DNA of 64,000 bases. Origin: Pogonophryne albipinna. Taxonomy: Eukaryota; Chordata; Actinopteri; Perciformes; Artedidraconidae. Both the position numbers and the translations under genes were made by a program. The stretch spans positions 224,756 through 288,755 of the forward strand of contig JAPTMU010000153.1 in the NCBI GenBank assembly GCA_028583405.1, given 5' to 3'. Positions 11,858 through 26,562 of the stretch are shown here, piece by piece; within the stretch, counting starts at the first letter, position 1, and each line of letters opens with the position of its first letter. The notes beneath the pieces are model-generated. The model did not search any database, was not told the DNA's origin, and saw nothing but the letters and a program-made list of their open reading frames with translations.

Positions 11858-14800
11858 CATCAGCAGGAGAGGACTCTTTAAAGTAGAGACACTACATACT
11901 GATATACACCTGAACATCAGCAGGAGAGGACTCTTTAAAGTAGAGACACTACATACTGATATACACCTGAACATCAGCAGGAGAGGACTCTTTAAAGTAG
12001 AGACACTACATACTGATATACACCTGAACATCAGCAGGAGAGGACTCTTTAAAGTAGAGACACTACATACTGATATACACCTGACATCACAGGAGAGGAC
12101 TCTTTAAGTAGAGACCTACGTACTGATAAACACCTGAACATCAGCAGGAGAGGACTCTTTAAAGTAGAGACACTACATACTGATATACACCTGAACATCA
12201 GCAGGAGAGGACTCTTTAAAGTAGAGACACTACGTACTGATATACACCTGAACATCAGCAGGAGAGGACTCTTTAAAGTAGAGTCACTACATACTGATAT
12301 ACACCTGTACATCAGCAGGAGAGGACTCTTTAAAGTAGAGACACTACATACTGATATACACCTGAACATCAGCAGGAGAGGACTCTTTAAAGTAGAGCAC
12401 TACATACTGATATACACCTGAACATCAGCAGGAGAGGACTCTTTAAAGTAGAGACACTACGTACTGATACACCTGAACGTCAGCAGGAGAGGACTCTTTA
12501 AAGTAGAGACACTACATACTGATATACACCTGAACATCAGCAGGAGAGGACTCTTTAAAGTAGAGACACTACATACTGATATACACCTGAACATCAGCAG
12601 GAGAGGACTCTTTAAAGTAGAGACACTACATACTGATATACACCTGAACATCAGCAGGAGAGGACTCTTTAAAGTAGAGACACTACGTACTGATAAACAC
12701 CTGAACATCAGCAGGAGAGGACTCTTTAAAGTAGAGACACTACATACTGATATACACCTGAACATCAGCAGGAGAGGACTCTTTAAAGTAGAGGCACTAC
12801 ATACTGATATACACCTGAACATCAGCAGGAGAGGACTCTTTAAAGTAGAGACACTACGTACTGATATACACCTGAACGTCAGCAGGAGAGGACTCTTTAA
12901 AGTGGAGACACTACATACTGATATACACCTGAACATCAGCAGGAGAGGACTCTTTAAAGTAGAGACACTACATACTGATATACACCTGAACATCAGCAGG
13001 AGAGGACTCTTTAAAGTAGAGACACTACGTACTGATAAACCTGAACATCAGCAGGAGAGGACTCTTTAAAGTAGACACTACATACTGATATACACCTGAA
13101 CATCAGCAGGAGAGGACTCTTTAAAGTAGAGACACTACATACTGATATACACCTGAACATCAGCAGGAGAGGACTCTTTAAAGTAGAGACACTACATACT
13201 GATATACACCTGAACATCAGCAGGAGAGGACTCTTTAAAGTAGAGACACTACATACTGATATACACCTGAACATCAGCAGGAGAGGACTCTTTAAAGTGG
13301 AGACACTACATACTGATATACACCTGAACATCAGCAGGAGAGGACTCTTTAAAGTAGAGACACTACATACTGATACACACCTGAACATCAGCAGGAGAGG
13401 ACTCTTTAAAGTAGAGACACTACATACTGATATACACCTGAACATCAGCAGGAGAGGACTCTTTAAAGTAGAGACACTACATACTGATATACACCTGAAA
13501 CATCAGCAGGAGAGGACTCTTTAAAGTAGAGGACACTACATACTGATATAACACCTGAACATCAGCAGGAGAGGACTCTTTAAAGTAGAGACACTACATA
13601 CTGATATACACCTGAACATCAGCAGGAGAGGACTCTTTAAAGTAGAGACACTACATACTGATATACACCTGAACATCAGCAGGAGAGGACTCTTTAAAGT
13701 AGAGACACTACATACTGATATACACCTGAACATCAGCAGGAGAGGACTCTTTAAAAGTAGAGACACTACATACTGATATACACCTGAACATCAGCAGGAG
13801 AGGACTCTTTAAAGTAGAGACACTACATACTGATATACACCTGAACATCAGCAGGAGAGGACTCTTTAAAGTAGAGACACTACATACTGATATACACCTG
13901 AACATCAGCAGGAGAGGACTCTTTAAAGTAGAGACACTACATACTGATATACACCTGAACATCAGCAGGAGAGGACTCTTTAAAGTAGAGACACTACATA
14001 CTGATATACACCTGAACATCAGCAGGAGAGGACTCTTTAAAGTGGAGACACTACATACTGATATACACCTGAACATCAGCAGGAGAGGACTCTTTAAAGT
14101 AGAGACACTACATACTGATATACACCTGAACATCAGCAGGAGAGGACTCTTTAAAGTAGAGACACTACATACTGATATACACCTGAACATCAGCAGGAGA
14201 GGACTCTTTAAAGTAGAGACACTACATACTGATATACACCTGAACATCAGCAGGAGAGGACTCTTAAAGTAGAGACACTACGTACTGATATACACCTAAA
14301 CATCAGCAGGAGAGGACTCTTTAAAGTAGAGACACTACATACTGATATACACCTGAACATCAGCAGGAGAGGACTCTTTAAAGTAGAGACACTACATACT
14401 GATATACACCTGAACATCAGCAGGAGAGGACTCTTTAAAGTAGAGACACTACGTACTGATATACACCTGAACGTCAGCAGGAGAGGACTCTTTAAAGTAG
14501 AGACATACATACTGATATACACCTGAACATCAGCAGGAGAGGACTCTTTAAAGTAGAGACACTACATACTGATATACACCTGAACATCAGCAGGAGAGGA
14601 CTCTTTAAAGTAGAGACACTACATACTGATATACACCTGAACATCAGCAGGAGGACTCTTTAAAGTAGAGACACTACGTACTGATAAACACCTGAACATC
14701 AGCAGGAGAGGACTCTTTAAAGTAGAGACACTACATACTGATATACACCTGAACATCAGCAGGAGAGGACTCTTTAAAGTAGAGGCACTACATACTGATA

Positions 14801-17800
14801 TACACCTGAACATCAGCAGGAGAGGACTCTTTAAAGTAGAGACACTACGTACTGATATACACCTGAACGTCAGCAGGAGAGGACTCTTTAAAGTGGAGAC
14901 ACTACATACTGATATACACCTGACATCATCAGGAGAGGACTCTTTAAAGTAGAGACACTACATACTGATACACCTGAACATCAGCAGGAGAGGACTCTTT
15001 AAAGTGGAGACACTACATACTGATATACACCTGAACATCAGCAGGAGAGGACTCTTTAAAGTAGAGACACTACATACTGATATACACCTGAACATCAGCA
15101 GGAGAGGACTCTTTAAAGTAGAGACACTACATACTGATATACACCTGAACATCAGCAGGAGAGGACTCTTTAAAGTAGAGACACTACATACTGATATACA
15201 CCTGAACATCAGCAGGAGAGGACTCTTTAAAGTAGAGACACTACATACTGATATACACCTGAACATCAGCAGGAGAGGACTCTTTAAAGTGGAGACACTA
15301 CATACTGATATACACCTGAACATCAGCAGGAGAGGACTCTTTAAAGTAGAGACACTACATACTGATATACACCTGAACATCAGCAGGAGAGGACTCTTTA
15401 AAGTAGAGACACTACATACTGATATACACCTGAACATCAGCAGGAGAGGACTCTTTAAAGTAGAGACACTACATACTGATATACACCTGAACATAGCAGG
15501 AGAGGACTCTTTAAAGTAGAGACACTACATACTGATATACACCTGAACATCAGCAGGAGAGGACTCTTTAAAGTAGAGACACTACATACTGATATACACC
15601 TGAACATCAGCAGGAGAGGACTCTTTAAAGTAGAGACACTACATACTGATATACACCTGAACATCAGCAGGAGAGGACTCTTTAAAGTAGATACACTACG
15701 TACTGATACACACCTGAACATCAGCAGGAGAGGACTCTTTAAAGTAGACACTACATACTGATATACACCTGAACATCAGCAGGAGAGGACTCTTTAAAGT
15801 AGAGACACTACATACTGATATACACCTGAACGTCAGCAGGAGAGGACTCTTTAAAGTAGAGACACTACATACTGATATACACCTGAACATCAGCAGGAGA
15901 GGACTCTTTAAGTAGAGACACTACATACTGATATACACCTGAACATCAGCAGGAGAGGACTCTTTAAAGTAGAGACACTACATACTGATATACACCTGAA
16001 CATCAGCAGGAGAGGACTCTTTAAAGTAGAGACACTACATACTGATATACACCTGAACGTCAGCAGGAGAGGACTCTTTAAAGTAGAGACCTACATACTG
16101 ATATACACCTGAACATCAGCAGGAGAGGACTCTTTAAAGTAGAGACACTACATACTGATATACACCTGAACATCAGCAGGAGAGGACTCTTTAAAGTAGA
16201 GACACTACATACTGATATACACCTGAACATCAGCAGGAGAGGACTCTTTAAAGTAGAGACACTACATACTGATATACACCTGAACATCAGCAGGAGAGGA
16301 CTCTTTAAAGTAGAGACACTACATACTGATATACACCTGAACATCAGCAGGAGAGGACTCTTTAAAGTGGAGACACTACATACTGATATACACCTGAACA
16401 TCAGCAGGAGAGGACTCTTTAAAGTAGAGACACTACATACTGATATACACCTGAACATCAGCAGGAGAGGACTCTTTAAAGTAGAGACACTACATACTGA
16501 TATACACCTGAACATCAGCAGGAGAGGACTCTTTAAAGTAGAGACACTACATACTGATATACACCTGAACATCAGCAGGAGAGGACTCTTTAAAGTAGAG
16601 ACACTACGTACTGATATACACCTAAACATCAGCAGGAGAGGACTCTTTAAAGTAGAGACACTACATACTGATATACACCTGAACATCAGCAGGAGAGGAC
16701 TCTTTAAAGTAGAGACACTACATACTGATATACACCTGAACATCAGCAGAGAGGACTCTTTAAAGTAGAGACACTACATACTGATATACACCTGAACGTC
16801 AGCAGGAGAGGACTCTTTAAAGTAGAGACACTACATACTGATATACACCTGAACATCAGCAGGAGAGGACTCTTTAAAGTAGAGACACTACATACTGATA
16901 TACACCTGAACATCAGCAGGAGAGGACTCTTTAAAGTAGAGACACTACATACTGATATACACCTGAACATCAGCAGGAGAGGACTCTTTAAAGTAGAGAC
17001 ACTACATACTGATATACACCTGAACATCAGCAGGAGAGGACTCTTTAAAGTAGAGACACTACATACTGATATACACCTGAACATCAGCAGGAGAGGACTC
17101 TTTAAAGTGGAGACACTACATACTGATATACACCTGAACATCAGCAGGAGAGGACTCTTTAAAGTAGAGACACTACATACTGATATACACCTGAACATCA
17201 GCAGGAGAGGACTCTTTAAAGTAGAGACACTACATACTGATATACACCTGAACATCAGCAGGAGAGGACTCTTTAAAGTAGAGACACTACATACTGATAT
17301 ACACCTGAACATCAGCAGGAGAGGACTCTTAAAGTAGAGACACTAAATACTGATATACACCTAAACATCAGCAGGAGAGGACTCTTTAAAGTAGAGACAC
17401 TACATACTGATATACACCTGAACATCAGCAGGAGAGGACTCTTTAAAGTAGAGACACTACATACTGATATACACCTGAACATCAGCAGGAGAGGACTCTT
17501 TAAAGTAGAGACACTACATACTGATATACACCTGAACATCAGCAGGAGAGGACTCTTTAAAGTAGAGACACTACATACTGATATACACCTGAACATCAGC
17601 AGGAGAGGACTCTTTAAAGTGGAGACACTACATACTGATATACACCTGAACATCAGCAGGAGAGGACTCTTTAAAGTAGAGACACTACATACTGATATAC
17701 ACCTGAAACATCAGCAGGAGAGGACTCTTTAAAGTAGAGACACTACATACTGATATACACCTGAACATCAGCAGGAGAGGACTCTTTAAAGTAGAGACAC

Positions 17801-20800
17801 TACATACTGATATACACCTGAACATCAGCAGGAGAGGACTCTTAAAGTAGAGACACTACGTACTGATATACACCTAAACATCAGCAGGAGAGGACTCTTT
17901 AAAGTAGAGACACTACATACTGATATACACCTGAACATCAGCAGGAGAGGACTCTTAAAGTAGAGACACTACATACTGATATACACTGAACATCAGCAGG
18001 AGAGGACTCTTTAAAGTAGAGACACTACATACTGATATACACCTGAACATCAGCAGGAGAGGACTCTTTAAAGTAGAGACACTACGTACTGATATACACC
18101 TAAACATCAGCAGGAGAGGACTCTTTAAAGTAGAGACACTACATACTGATATACACCTGAACATCAGCAGGAGAGGACTCTTTAAAGTAGAGACACTACA
18201 TACTGATATACACCTGAACATCAGCAGGAGAGGACTCTTTAAAGTAGAGACACTACATACTGATATACACCTGAACGTCAGCAGGAGAGGACTCTTTAAA
18301 GTAGAGACACTACATACTGATATACACCTGAACATCAGCAGGAGAGGACTCTTTAAAGTAGAGACACTACATACTGATATACACCTGAACATCAGCAGGA
18401 GAGGACTCTTTAAAGTAGAGACACTACATACTGATATACACCTGAACATCAGCAGAGAGGACTCTTTAAAGTAGAGACACTACATACTGATATACACCTG
18501 AACATCAGCAGGAGAGGACTCTTTAAAGTAGAGACACTACATACTGATATACACCTGAACATCAGCAGGAGAGGACTCTTTAAAGTGGAGACACTACATA
18601 CTGATATACACCTGAACATCAGCAGGAGAGGACTCTTTAAAGTAGAGACACTACATACTGATATACACCTGAACATCAGCAGGAGAGGACTCTTTAAAGT
18701 AGAGACACTACATACTGATATACACCTGAACATCAGCAGGAGAGGACTCTTTAAAGTAGAGACACTACATACTGATATACACCTGAACATCAGCAGGAGA
18801 GGACTCTTTAAAGTAGAGACACTACGTACTGATATACACCTAAACATCAGCAGGAGAGGACTCTTTAAAGTAGAGACACTACATACTGATATACACCTGA
18901 ACATCAGCAGGAGAGGACTCTTTAAAGTAGAGACACTACATACTGATATACACCTGAACATCAGCAGGAGAGGACTCTTTAAAGTAGAGACACTACATAC
19001 TGATATACACCTGAACATCAGCAGGAGAGGACTCTTTAAAGTGGAGACACTACATACTGATATACACCTGAAATCAGCAGGAAGACTCTTTAAAGTAGAG
19101 ACACTACATACTGATATACACCTGAACATCAGCAGGAGAGGACTCTTTAAAGTAGAGACACTACATACTGATATACACCTGAACATCAGCAGGAGAGGAC
19201 TCTTTAAAGTAGAGACACTACATACTGATATACACCCTGAACATCAGCAGGAGAGGACTCTTTAAAGTAGAGACACTACATACTGATATACACCTGAACA
19301 TCAGCAGGAGAGGACTCTTTAAAGTAGAGACACTACATACTGATATACACCTGAACATCAGCAGGAGAGGACTCTTTAAAGTAGAGACACTACATACTGA
19401 TATACACCTGAACATCAGCAGCAGAGGACTCTTTAAAGTAGAGACACTACATACTGATATACACCTGAACATCAGCAGGAGAGGACTCTTTAAAGTGGAG
19501 ACACTACATACTGATATACACCTGAACATCAGCAGGAGAGGACTCTTTAAAGTAGAGACACTACATACTGATATACACCTGAACATCAGCAGGAGAGGAC
19601 TCTTTAAAGTAGAGACACTACATACTGATATACACCTGAACATCAGCAGGAGAGGACTCTTTAAAGTAGAGACACTACATACTGATATACACCTGAACAT
19701 CAGCAGGAGAGGACTCTTTAAAGTAGAGACACTACGTACTGATATACACCTAAACATCAGCAGGAGAGGACTCTTTAAAGTAGAGACACTACATACTGAT
19801 ATACACCTGAACATCAGCAGGAGAGGACTCTTTAAAGTAGAGACACTACATACTGATATACACCTGAACATCAGCAGGAGAGGACTCTTTAAAGTAGAGA
19901 CACTACATACTGATATACACCTGAACGTCAGCAGGAGAGGACTCTTTAAAGTAGAGACACTACATACTGATATACACCTGAACATCAGCAGGAGAGGACT
20001 CTTTAAAGTAGAGACACTACATACTGATATACACCTGAACATCAGCAGGAGAGGACTCTTTAAAGTAGAGACACTACATACTGATATACACCTGAACATC
20101 AGCAGGAGAGGACTCTTTAAAGTAGAGACACTACATACTGATATACACCTGAACATCAGCAGGAGAGGACTCTTTAAAGTAGAGACACTACCTACTGATA
20201 TACACCTGAACATCAGCAGGAGAGGACTCTTTAAAGTGGAGACACTACATACTGATATACACCTGAACATCAGCAGGAGAGGACTCTTTAAAGTAGAGAC
20301 ACTACATACTGATATACACCTGAACAGCAGCAGAGAGAGGACTCTTTAAAGTAGAGACACTACATACTGATATACCCTGAACATCAGCAGGAGAGGACTC
20401 TTTAAAGTAGAGACACTACATACTGATATACACCTGAACATCAGCAGGAGAGGACTCTTTAAAGTAGAGACACTACGTACTGATATACACCTAAACATCA
20501 GCAGGAGAGGACTCTTTAAAGTAGAGACACTACATACTGATATACACCTGAACATCAGCAGGAGAGGACTCTTTAAAGTAGAGACACTACATACTGATAT
20601 ACACATGAACATCAGCAGGAGAGGACTCTTTAAAGTAGAGACACTACATACTGATATACACCTGAACTCAGCAGGAGAGGACTCTTTAAAGTAGAGACAC
20701 TACATACTGATATACACCTGAACATCAGCAGGAGAGGACTCTTTAAAGTAGAGACACTACGTACTGATATACACCTAAACATCAGCAGGAGAGGACTCTT

Positions 20801-23008
20801 AAAGTAGAGACACTACATACTGATATACACCTGAACATCAGCAGGAGAGGACTCTTTAAAGTAGAGACACTACATACTGATATACACCTGAACATCAGCA
20901 GGAGAGGACTCTTTAAAGTAGAGACACTACATACTGATATACACCTGAACATCAGCAGGAGAGGACTCTTTAAAGTGAGACACTACATACTGATATACAC
21001 CTGACATCAGCAGAGAGGACTCTTTAAAGTAGAGACACTACATACTGATATACACCTGAATCAGCAGGAGAGGACTCTTTAAAGTAGAACACTACATACT
21101 GATATACACCTGAACATCAGCAGGAGAGGACTCTTTAAAGTAGAGACACTACATACTGATATACACCTGAACATCAGCAGGAGAGGACTCTTTAAAGTAG
21201 AGACACTACGTACTGATATACACCTAAACATCAGCAGGAGAGGCTCTTTAAAGTAGAGACACTACATACTGATATACACCTGAACATCAGCAGGAGAGGA
21301 CTCTTTAAGTAGAGACACTACATACTGATATACACCTGAACATCAGCAGGAGAGGACTCTTTAAAGTAGAGACACTACATACTGATATACACCTGAACAT
21401 CAGCAGGAGAGGACTCTTTAAAGTAGAGACACTACGTACTGATATACACCTAAGGACTCTTTAAAGTAGAGACACTACATACTGATATACACCTGAACAT
21501 CAGCAGGAGAGGACTCTTTAAAGTAGAGACACTACATACTGATATACACCTGAACATCAGCAGGAGAGGACTCTTTAAAGTAGAGACACTACATACTGAT
21601 ATACCTGAACGTCAGCAGGAGAGGACTCTTTAAAGTAGAGACACTACATACTGATATACACCTGACATCAGCAGGAGAGGACTCTTTAAAGTAGAGACAC
21701 TACATACTGATATACACCTGAACATCAGCAGGAGAGGACTCTTTAAAGTAGAGACACTAATACTGATATACACCTGAACATCAGCAGGAGAGGAGTCTTT
21801 AAAGTAGAGACACTACATACTGATATACACCTGAACATCAGCAGGAGAGGACTCTTTAAAGTAGAGACACTACATACTGATATACACCTGAACATCAGCA
21901 GGAGAGGACTCTTTAAAGTGGAGACACTACATACTGATATACACCTGAACATCAGCAGGAGAGGACTCTTTAAAGTAGAGACACTACATACTGATATACA
22001 CCTGAACATCAGCAGGAGAGGACTCTTTAAAGTAGAGACACTACATACTGATATACACCTGAACATCAGCAGGAGAGGACTCTTTAAAGTAGAGACACTA
22101 CATACTGATATACACCTGAACATCAGCAGGAGAGGACTCTTTAAAGTAGAGACACTACGTACTGATATACACCTAAACATCAGCAGGAGAGGACTCTTTA
22201 AAGTAGAGACACTACATACTGATATACACCTGAACATCAGCAGAGAGGACTCTTTAAAGTAGAGACACTACATACTGATATACACCTGAACATCAGCAGG
22301 AGAGGACTCTTTAAAGTAGAGACACTACATACTGATATACACCTGAACATCAGCAGGAGAGGACTCTTTAAAGTGGAGACACTACATACTGATATACACC
22401 TGAAACATCAGCAGGAGAGGACTCTTAAAGTAGAGACACTACATACTGATATACACCTGAACATCAGCAGGAGAGGACTCTTTAAAGTAGAGACACTACA
22501 TACTGATATACACCTGAACATCAGCAGGAGAGGACTCTTTAAAGTAGAGACACTACATACTGATATACACCTGAACATCAGCAGGAGAGGACTCTTTAAA
22601 GTAGAGACACTACGTACTGATATACACCTAAACATCAGCAGGAGAGGACTCTTTAAAGTAGAGACACTACATACTGATATACACCTGAACATCAGCAGGA
22701 GAGGACTCTTTAAAGTAGAGAACTACATACTGATATACACCTGAACATCAAGCAGGACTCTTTAAAGTAGAGACACTACATACTGATATACACCTGAACA
22801 TCAGCAGGAGAGGACTCTTTAAAAGTAGAGACACTACATACTGATATACACCTGAACATCAGCAGGAGAGGACTCTTTAAAGTAGAGACACTACGTACTG
22901 ATATACACCTAAACATCAGCAGGAGAGGACTCTTTAAAGTAGAGACACTACATACTGATATACACCTGAACATCAGCAGGAGAGGACTCTTTAAAGTAGA
23001 GACACTAC
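11858..23008 (+). repeat. 57 bp satellite array 1 (~196 copies)
   Basis: Unit: ACTCTTTAAAGTAGAGACAC, TACATACTGATATACACCTG, AACATCAGCAGGAGAGG (57 bp). Because 57 is 19 codons and the consensus lacks stops in at least one frame per strand, it produces 19-residue periodic frames on both strands (MFRCISV... and METLHTD...). These are not genes: they break at every indel unit and have no flanking start or splice context. Variants include GTGGAG, CGTACT, CACCTAAAC and one-T deletions (CTCTTAAAG), arranged in higher-order blocks. The array runs into the assembly gap. Confidence 0.98.
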
Positions 23009-24000
23009 NNNNNNNNNNNNNNNNNNNNNNNNNNNNNNNNNNNNNNNNNNNNNNNNNNNNNNNNNNNNNNNNNNNNNNNNNNNNNNNNNNNNNNNNNNNN
23101 NNNNNNNNNNNNNNNNNNNNNNNNNNNNNNNNNNNNNNNNNNNNNNNNNNNNNNNNNNNNNNNNNNNNNNNNNNNNNNNNNNNNNNNNNNNNNNNNNNNN
23201 NNNNNNNNNNNNNNNNNNNNNNNNNNNNNNNNNNNNNNNNNNNNNNNNNNNNNNNNNNNNNNNNNNNNNNNNNNNNNNNNNNNNNNNNNNNNNNNNNNNN
23301 NNNNNNNNNNNNNNNNNNNNNNNNNNNNNNNNNNNNNNNNNNNNNNNNNNNNNNNNNNNNNNNNNNNNNNNNNNNNNNNNNNNNNNNNNNNNNNNNNNNN
23401 NNNNNNNNNNNNNNNNNNNNNNNNNNNNNNNNNNNNNNNNNNNNNNNNNNNNNNNNNNNNNNNNNNNNNNNNNNNNNNNNNNNNNNNNNNNNNNNNNNNN
23501 NNNNNNNNNNNNNNNNNNNNNNNNNNNNNNNNNNNNNNNNNNNNNNNNNNNNNNNNNNNNNNNNNNNNNNNNNNNNNNNNNNNNNNNNNNNNNNNNNNNN
23601 NNNNNNNNNNNNNNNNNNNNNNNNNNNNNNNNNNNNNNNNNNNNNNNNNNNNNNNNNNNNNNNNNNNNNNNNNNNNNNNNNNNNNNNNNNNNNNNNNNNN
23701 NNNNNNNNNNNNNNNNNNNNNNNNNNNNNNNNNNNNNNNNNNNNNNNNNNNNNNNNNNNNNNNNNNNNNNNNNNNNNNNNNNNNNNNNNNNNNNNNNNNN
23801 NNNNNNNNNNNNNNNNNNNNNNNNNNNNNNNNNNNNNNNNNNNNNNNNNNNNNNNNNNNNNNNNNNNNNNNNNNNNNNNNNNNNNNNNNNNNNNNNNNNN
23901 NNNNNNNNNNNNNNNNNNNNNNNNNNNNNNNNNNNNNNNNNNNNNNNNNNNNNNNNNNNNNNNNNNNNNNNNNNNNNNNNNNNNNNNNNNNNNNNNNNNN
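23009..24000. other. Assembly gap (992 N)
   Basis: Run of N. The left contig ends inside the 57 bp satellite, and the right contig starts inside the inverted 26 bp satellite. Nothing in the sequence supports the relative order or orientation of the two contigs across this gap. Confidence 1.
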
Positions 24001-25753
24001 GTTAGGGCTAGTCTCTGGACAGATGGGTTAGGGCTAGTCTCTGGAGAGATGTGTTAGGGCTAGTCTCTGGACAGATGGGTTAGGGCTAGTCCCTGGACAG
24101 ATGGTTAGGGCTAGTCTCTGGACAGATGGGTTAGGGCTAGTCTCTGGACAGATGGGTTAGGGCTAGTCTCTGGAGAGATGGGTTAGGGCTAGTCTCTGGA
24201 CAGATGGGTTAGGGCTAGTCTCTGGAGAGATGTGTTAGGGCTAGTCTCTGGACAGATGGGTTAGGGCTAGTCTCTGGACAGATGGGTTAGGGTTAGTTCC
24301 TGGAGAGATGTGTTAGGGCTAGTGTCTGGAGAGATGTGTTAGGGTTAGTTCCTGGAGAGATGTGTTAGGGTTAGTCTCCGGAGAGATGGGTTAGGGTTAG
24401 TCCCTGGAGAGATGGGTTAGGGCTAGTCCCTGGACAGATGGGTTAGGGCTAGTCCCTGGGGAGATGGGTTAGGGCTAGTGTCTGGAGAGATGTGTTAGGG
24501 TTAGTTCCTGGAGAGATGGGTTAGGGCTAGTGTCTGGAGAGATGTGTTAGGGTTAGTTCCTGGAGAGATGTGTTAGGGTTAGTCTCCGGAGAGATGGGTT
24601 AGGGTTAGTCCCTGGAGAGATGGGTTAGGGTTAGTCCCTGGAGAGATGGGTTAGGGCTAGTCCCTGGACAGATGGGTTAGGGCTAGTCCCTGGAGAGATG
24701 GGTTAGGGTTAGTCCCTGGAGAGATGGGTTAGGGTTAGTCCCTGGAGAGATGGGTTAGGGCTAGTCTCTGGAGAGATGTGTTAGGGCTAGTCTCTGGACA
24801 GATGGGTTAGGGCTAGTCTCTGGAGAGATGTGTTAGGGCTAGTCCCTGGACAGATGGGTTAGGGCTAGTCCCTGGAGAGATGGGTTAGGGTTAGTCCCTG
24901 GAGAGATGGGTTAGGGCTAGTGTCTGGAGAGATGTGTTAGGGTTAGTTCCTGGAGAGATGTGTTAGGGTTAGTCTCCGGAGAGATGGGTTAGGGTTAGTC
25001 CCTGGAGAGATGGGTTAGGGTTAGTCCCTGGAGAGATGGGTTAGGGCTAGTCCCTGGACAGATGGGTTAGGGCTAGTCCCTGGAGAGATGGGTTAGGGTT
25101 AGTCCCTGGAGAGATGGGTTAGGGTTAGTCCCTGGAGAGATGGGTTAGGGCTAGTCTCTGGAGAGATGTGTTAGGGCTAGTCTCTGGACAGATGGGTTAG
25201 GGCTAGTCTCTGGAGAGATGTGTTAGGGCTAGTCCCTGGACAGATGGGTTAGGGCTAGTCCCTGGAGAGATGGGTTAGGGTTAGTCCCTGGAGAGATGGG
25301 TTAGGGCTAGTCTCTGGAGAGATGTGTTAGGGCTAGTCTCTGGACAGATGGGTTAGGGCTAGTCTCTGGACAGATGGGTTAGGGCTAGTGTCTGGAGAGA
25401 TGTGTTAGGGTTAGTTCCTGGAGAGATGTGTTAGGGTTAGTCTCTGGAGAGATGGGTTAGGGTTAGTCCCTGGAGAGATGGGTTAGGGTTAGTCCCTGGA
25501 GAGATGGGTTAGTCCCTGGAGAGATGGGTTAGGGCTAGTCCCTGGACAGATGGGTTAGGGTTAGTCCCTGGAGAAATGGGTTAGGGTTAGTCTCTGGAGA
25601 GATGTGTTAGGGTTAGTCTCTGGAGAGATGTGTTAGGGTTAGTCTCTGGAGAGATGTGTTAGGGTTAGACCCTGGAGAGATGGGTTAGTCCCTGGACAGA
25701 TGGGTTAGGGTTAGTCCCTGGAGAGATGGGTTAGGGTTAGTCCCTGGAGAGTT
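24001..25753. repeat. 26 bp telomere-like minisatellite (right arm)
   Basis: About 67 copies of the reverse complement of the 6541-8694 unit (GGGTTAGGGTTAGTCCCTGG, AGAGAT). Units are nearly all exact multiples with few indels. A block containing CTCCGGAGAG recurs near 24370, 24595 and 24975, a higher-order period of a few hundred bp. Confidence 0.96.
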
Positions 25754-26562
25754 CGTGGACAGATGTTTTAGTGACCCTGACATTTTCGATTTGTGAAATC
25801 CACCATAAACTGCGTCTGAATCCTGAGCAGATTAGCGCTGTGTGAACATGCTCAGGGCGGCAGAGTGGAGCAGTTATTAGAGATGAATTAAAGCGAGCGC
25901 TGACTGACAGCAGCGTGGAGCTCCCAGCAGGCCCGGCGTGAATGTGATTATCCCGGAATAATGCTGTTTCCTCCCAGAATAGAGCGGGTGGTCTCGGAGG
26001 GGAAGGATTAGATTTAATGAGTCTCCGAACAGAGGAGCAGAACACCTACAGAAGCTTCACACAGGAAACAGTGATGTAGGACCTCCTGCTCTTTGTCGTT
26101 AAAAACCTCTTTCACCTTTTTCTCCATCCGTCTGACTCACTGGGAAAGAGACTCCTTTTCTTTCTGTTCCCTGAGATCCATCCATCACTTCCTCCTTTAG
26201 CACGGTGGATTTAAGGTCTTGTCCGTACACTCTTTATCAACAAGTCTGTTAGGCTATACAGCGCTGGGCGACATATTGATATTGTGCTATCAGACTAGAT
26301 TATGGATATTGTAAGGGTTTCAATGGTGCAATACATTAATTGGACGTCAGTATCTTCTTTTTATTTGAAACAATTTCCTATTTGGGATCAATCAAGTATA
26401 TCTAATCTAATTTACCGACTTCTCCAATTAATCCAATTTACTGCAAATTCTTTAATCAAAAATGTATTTTTCTTCATATTTCCGAGAACGCCCTACATTA
26501 TTTCCCCAATATCAATTTGGGAGTATCATTTTTCTGCATATAACCCAGCTCCATCTTTATGA
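25754..26562. other. Single-copy-looking stretch, right-arm copy
   Basis: Counterpart of 5736-6540. The minus-strand frame across 25737-26045 is open but has no family resemblance, starts inside the satellite edge and is not supported as a gene. Confidence 0.5.

Noticed and set aside
19218..20270. A 350-codon open frame (and dozens like it) repeating a 19-residue peptide
   Set aside because: Produced by a 57 bp satellite whose period is a multiple of three. It is open on both strands, begins and ends at indel units, and has no promoter or splice context.
11858..23008. CRISPR-like regular repeat array
   Set aside because: There are no unique spacers; the whole 57 bp unit is repeated. The surrounding sequence is vertebrate.
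25737..26045. A 102-codon minus-strand gene candidate in the right arm
   Set aside because: No family resemblance, starts within the satellite edge, and the left-arm copy breaks the frame.
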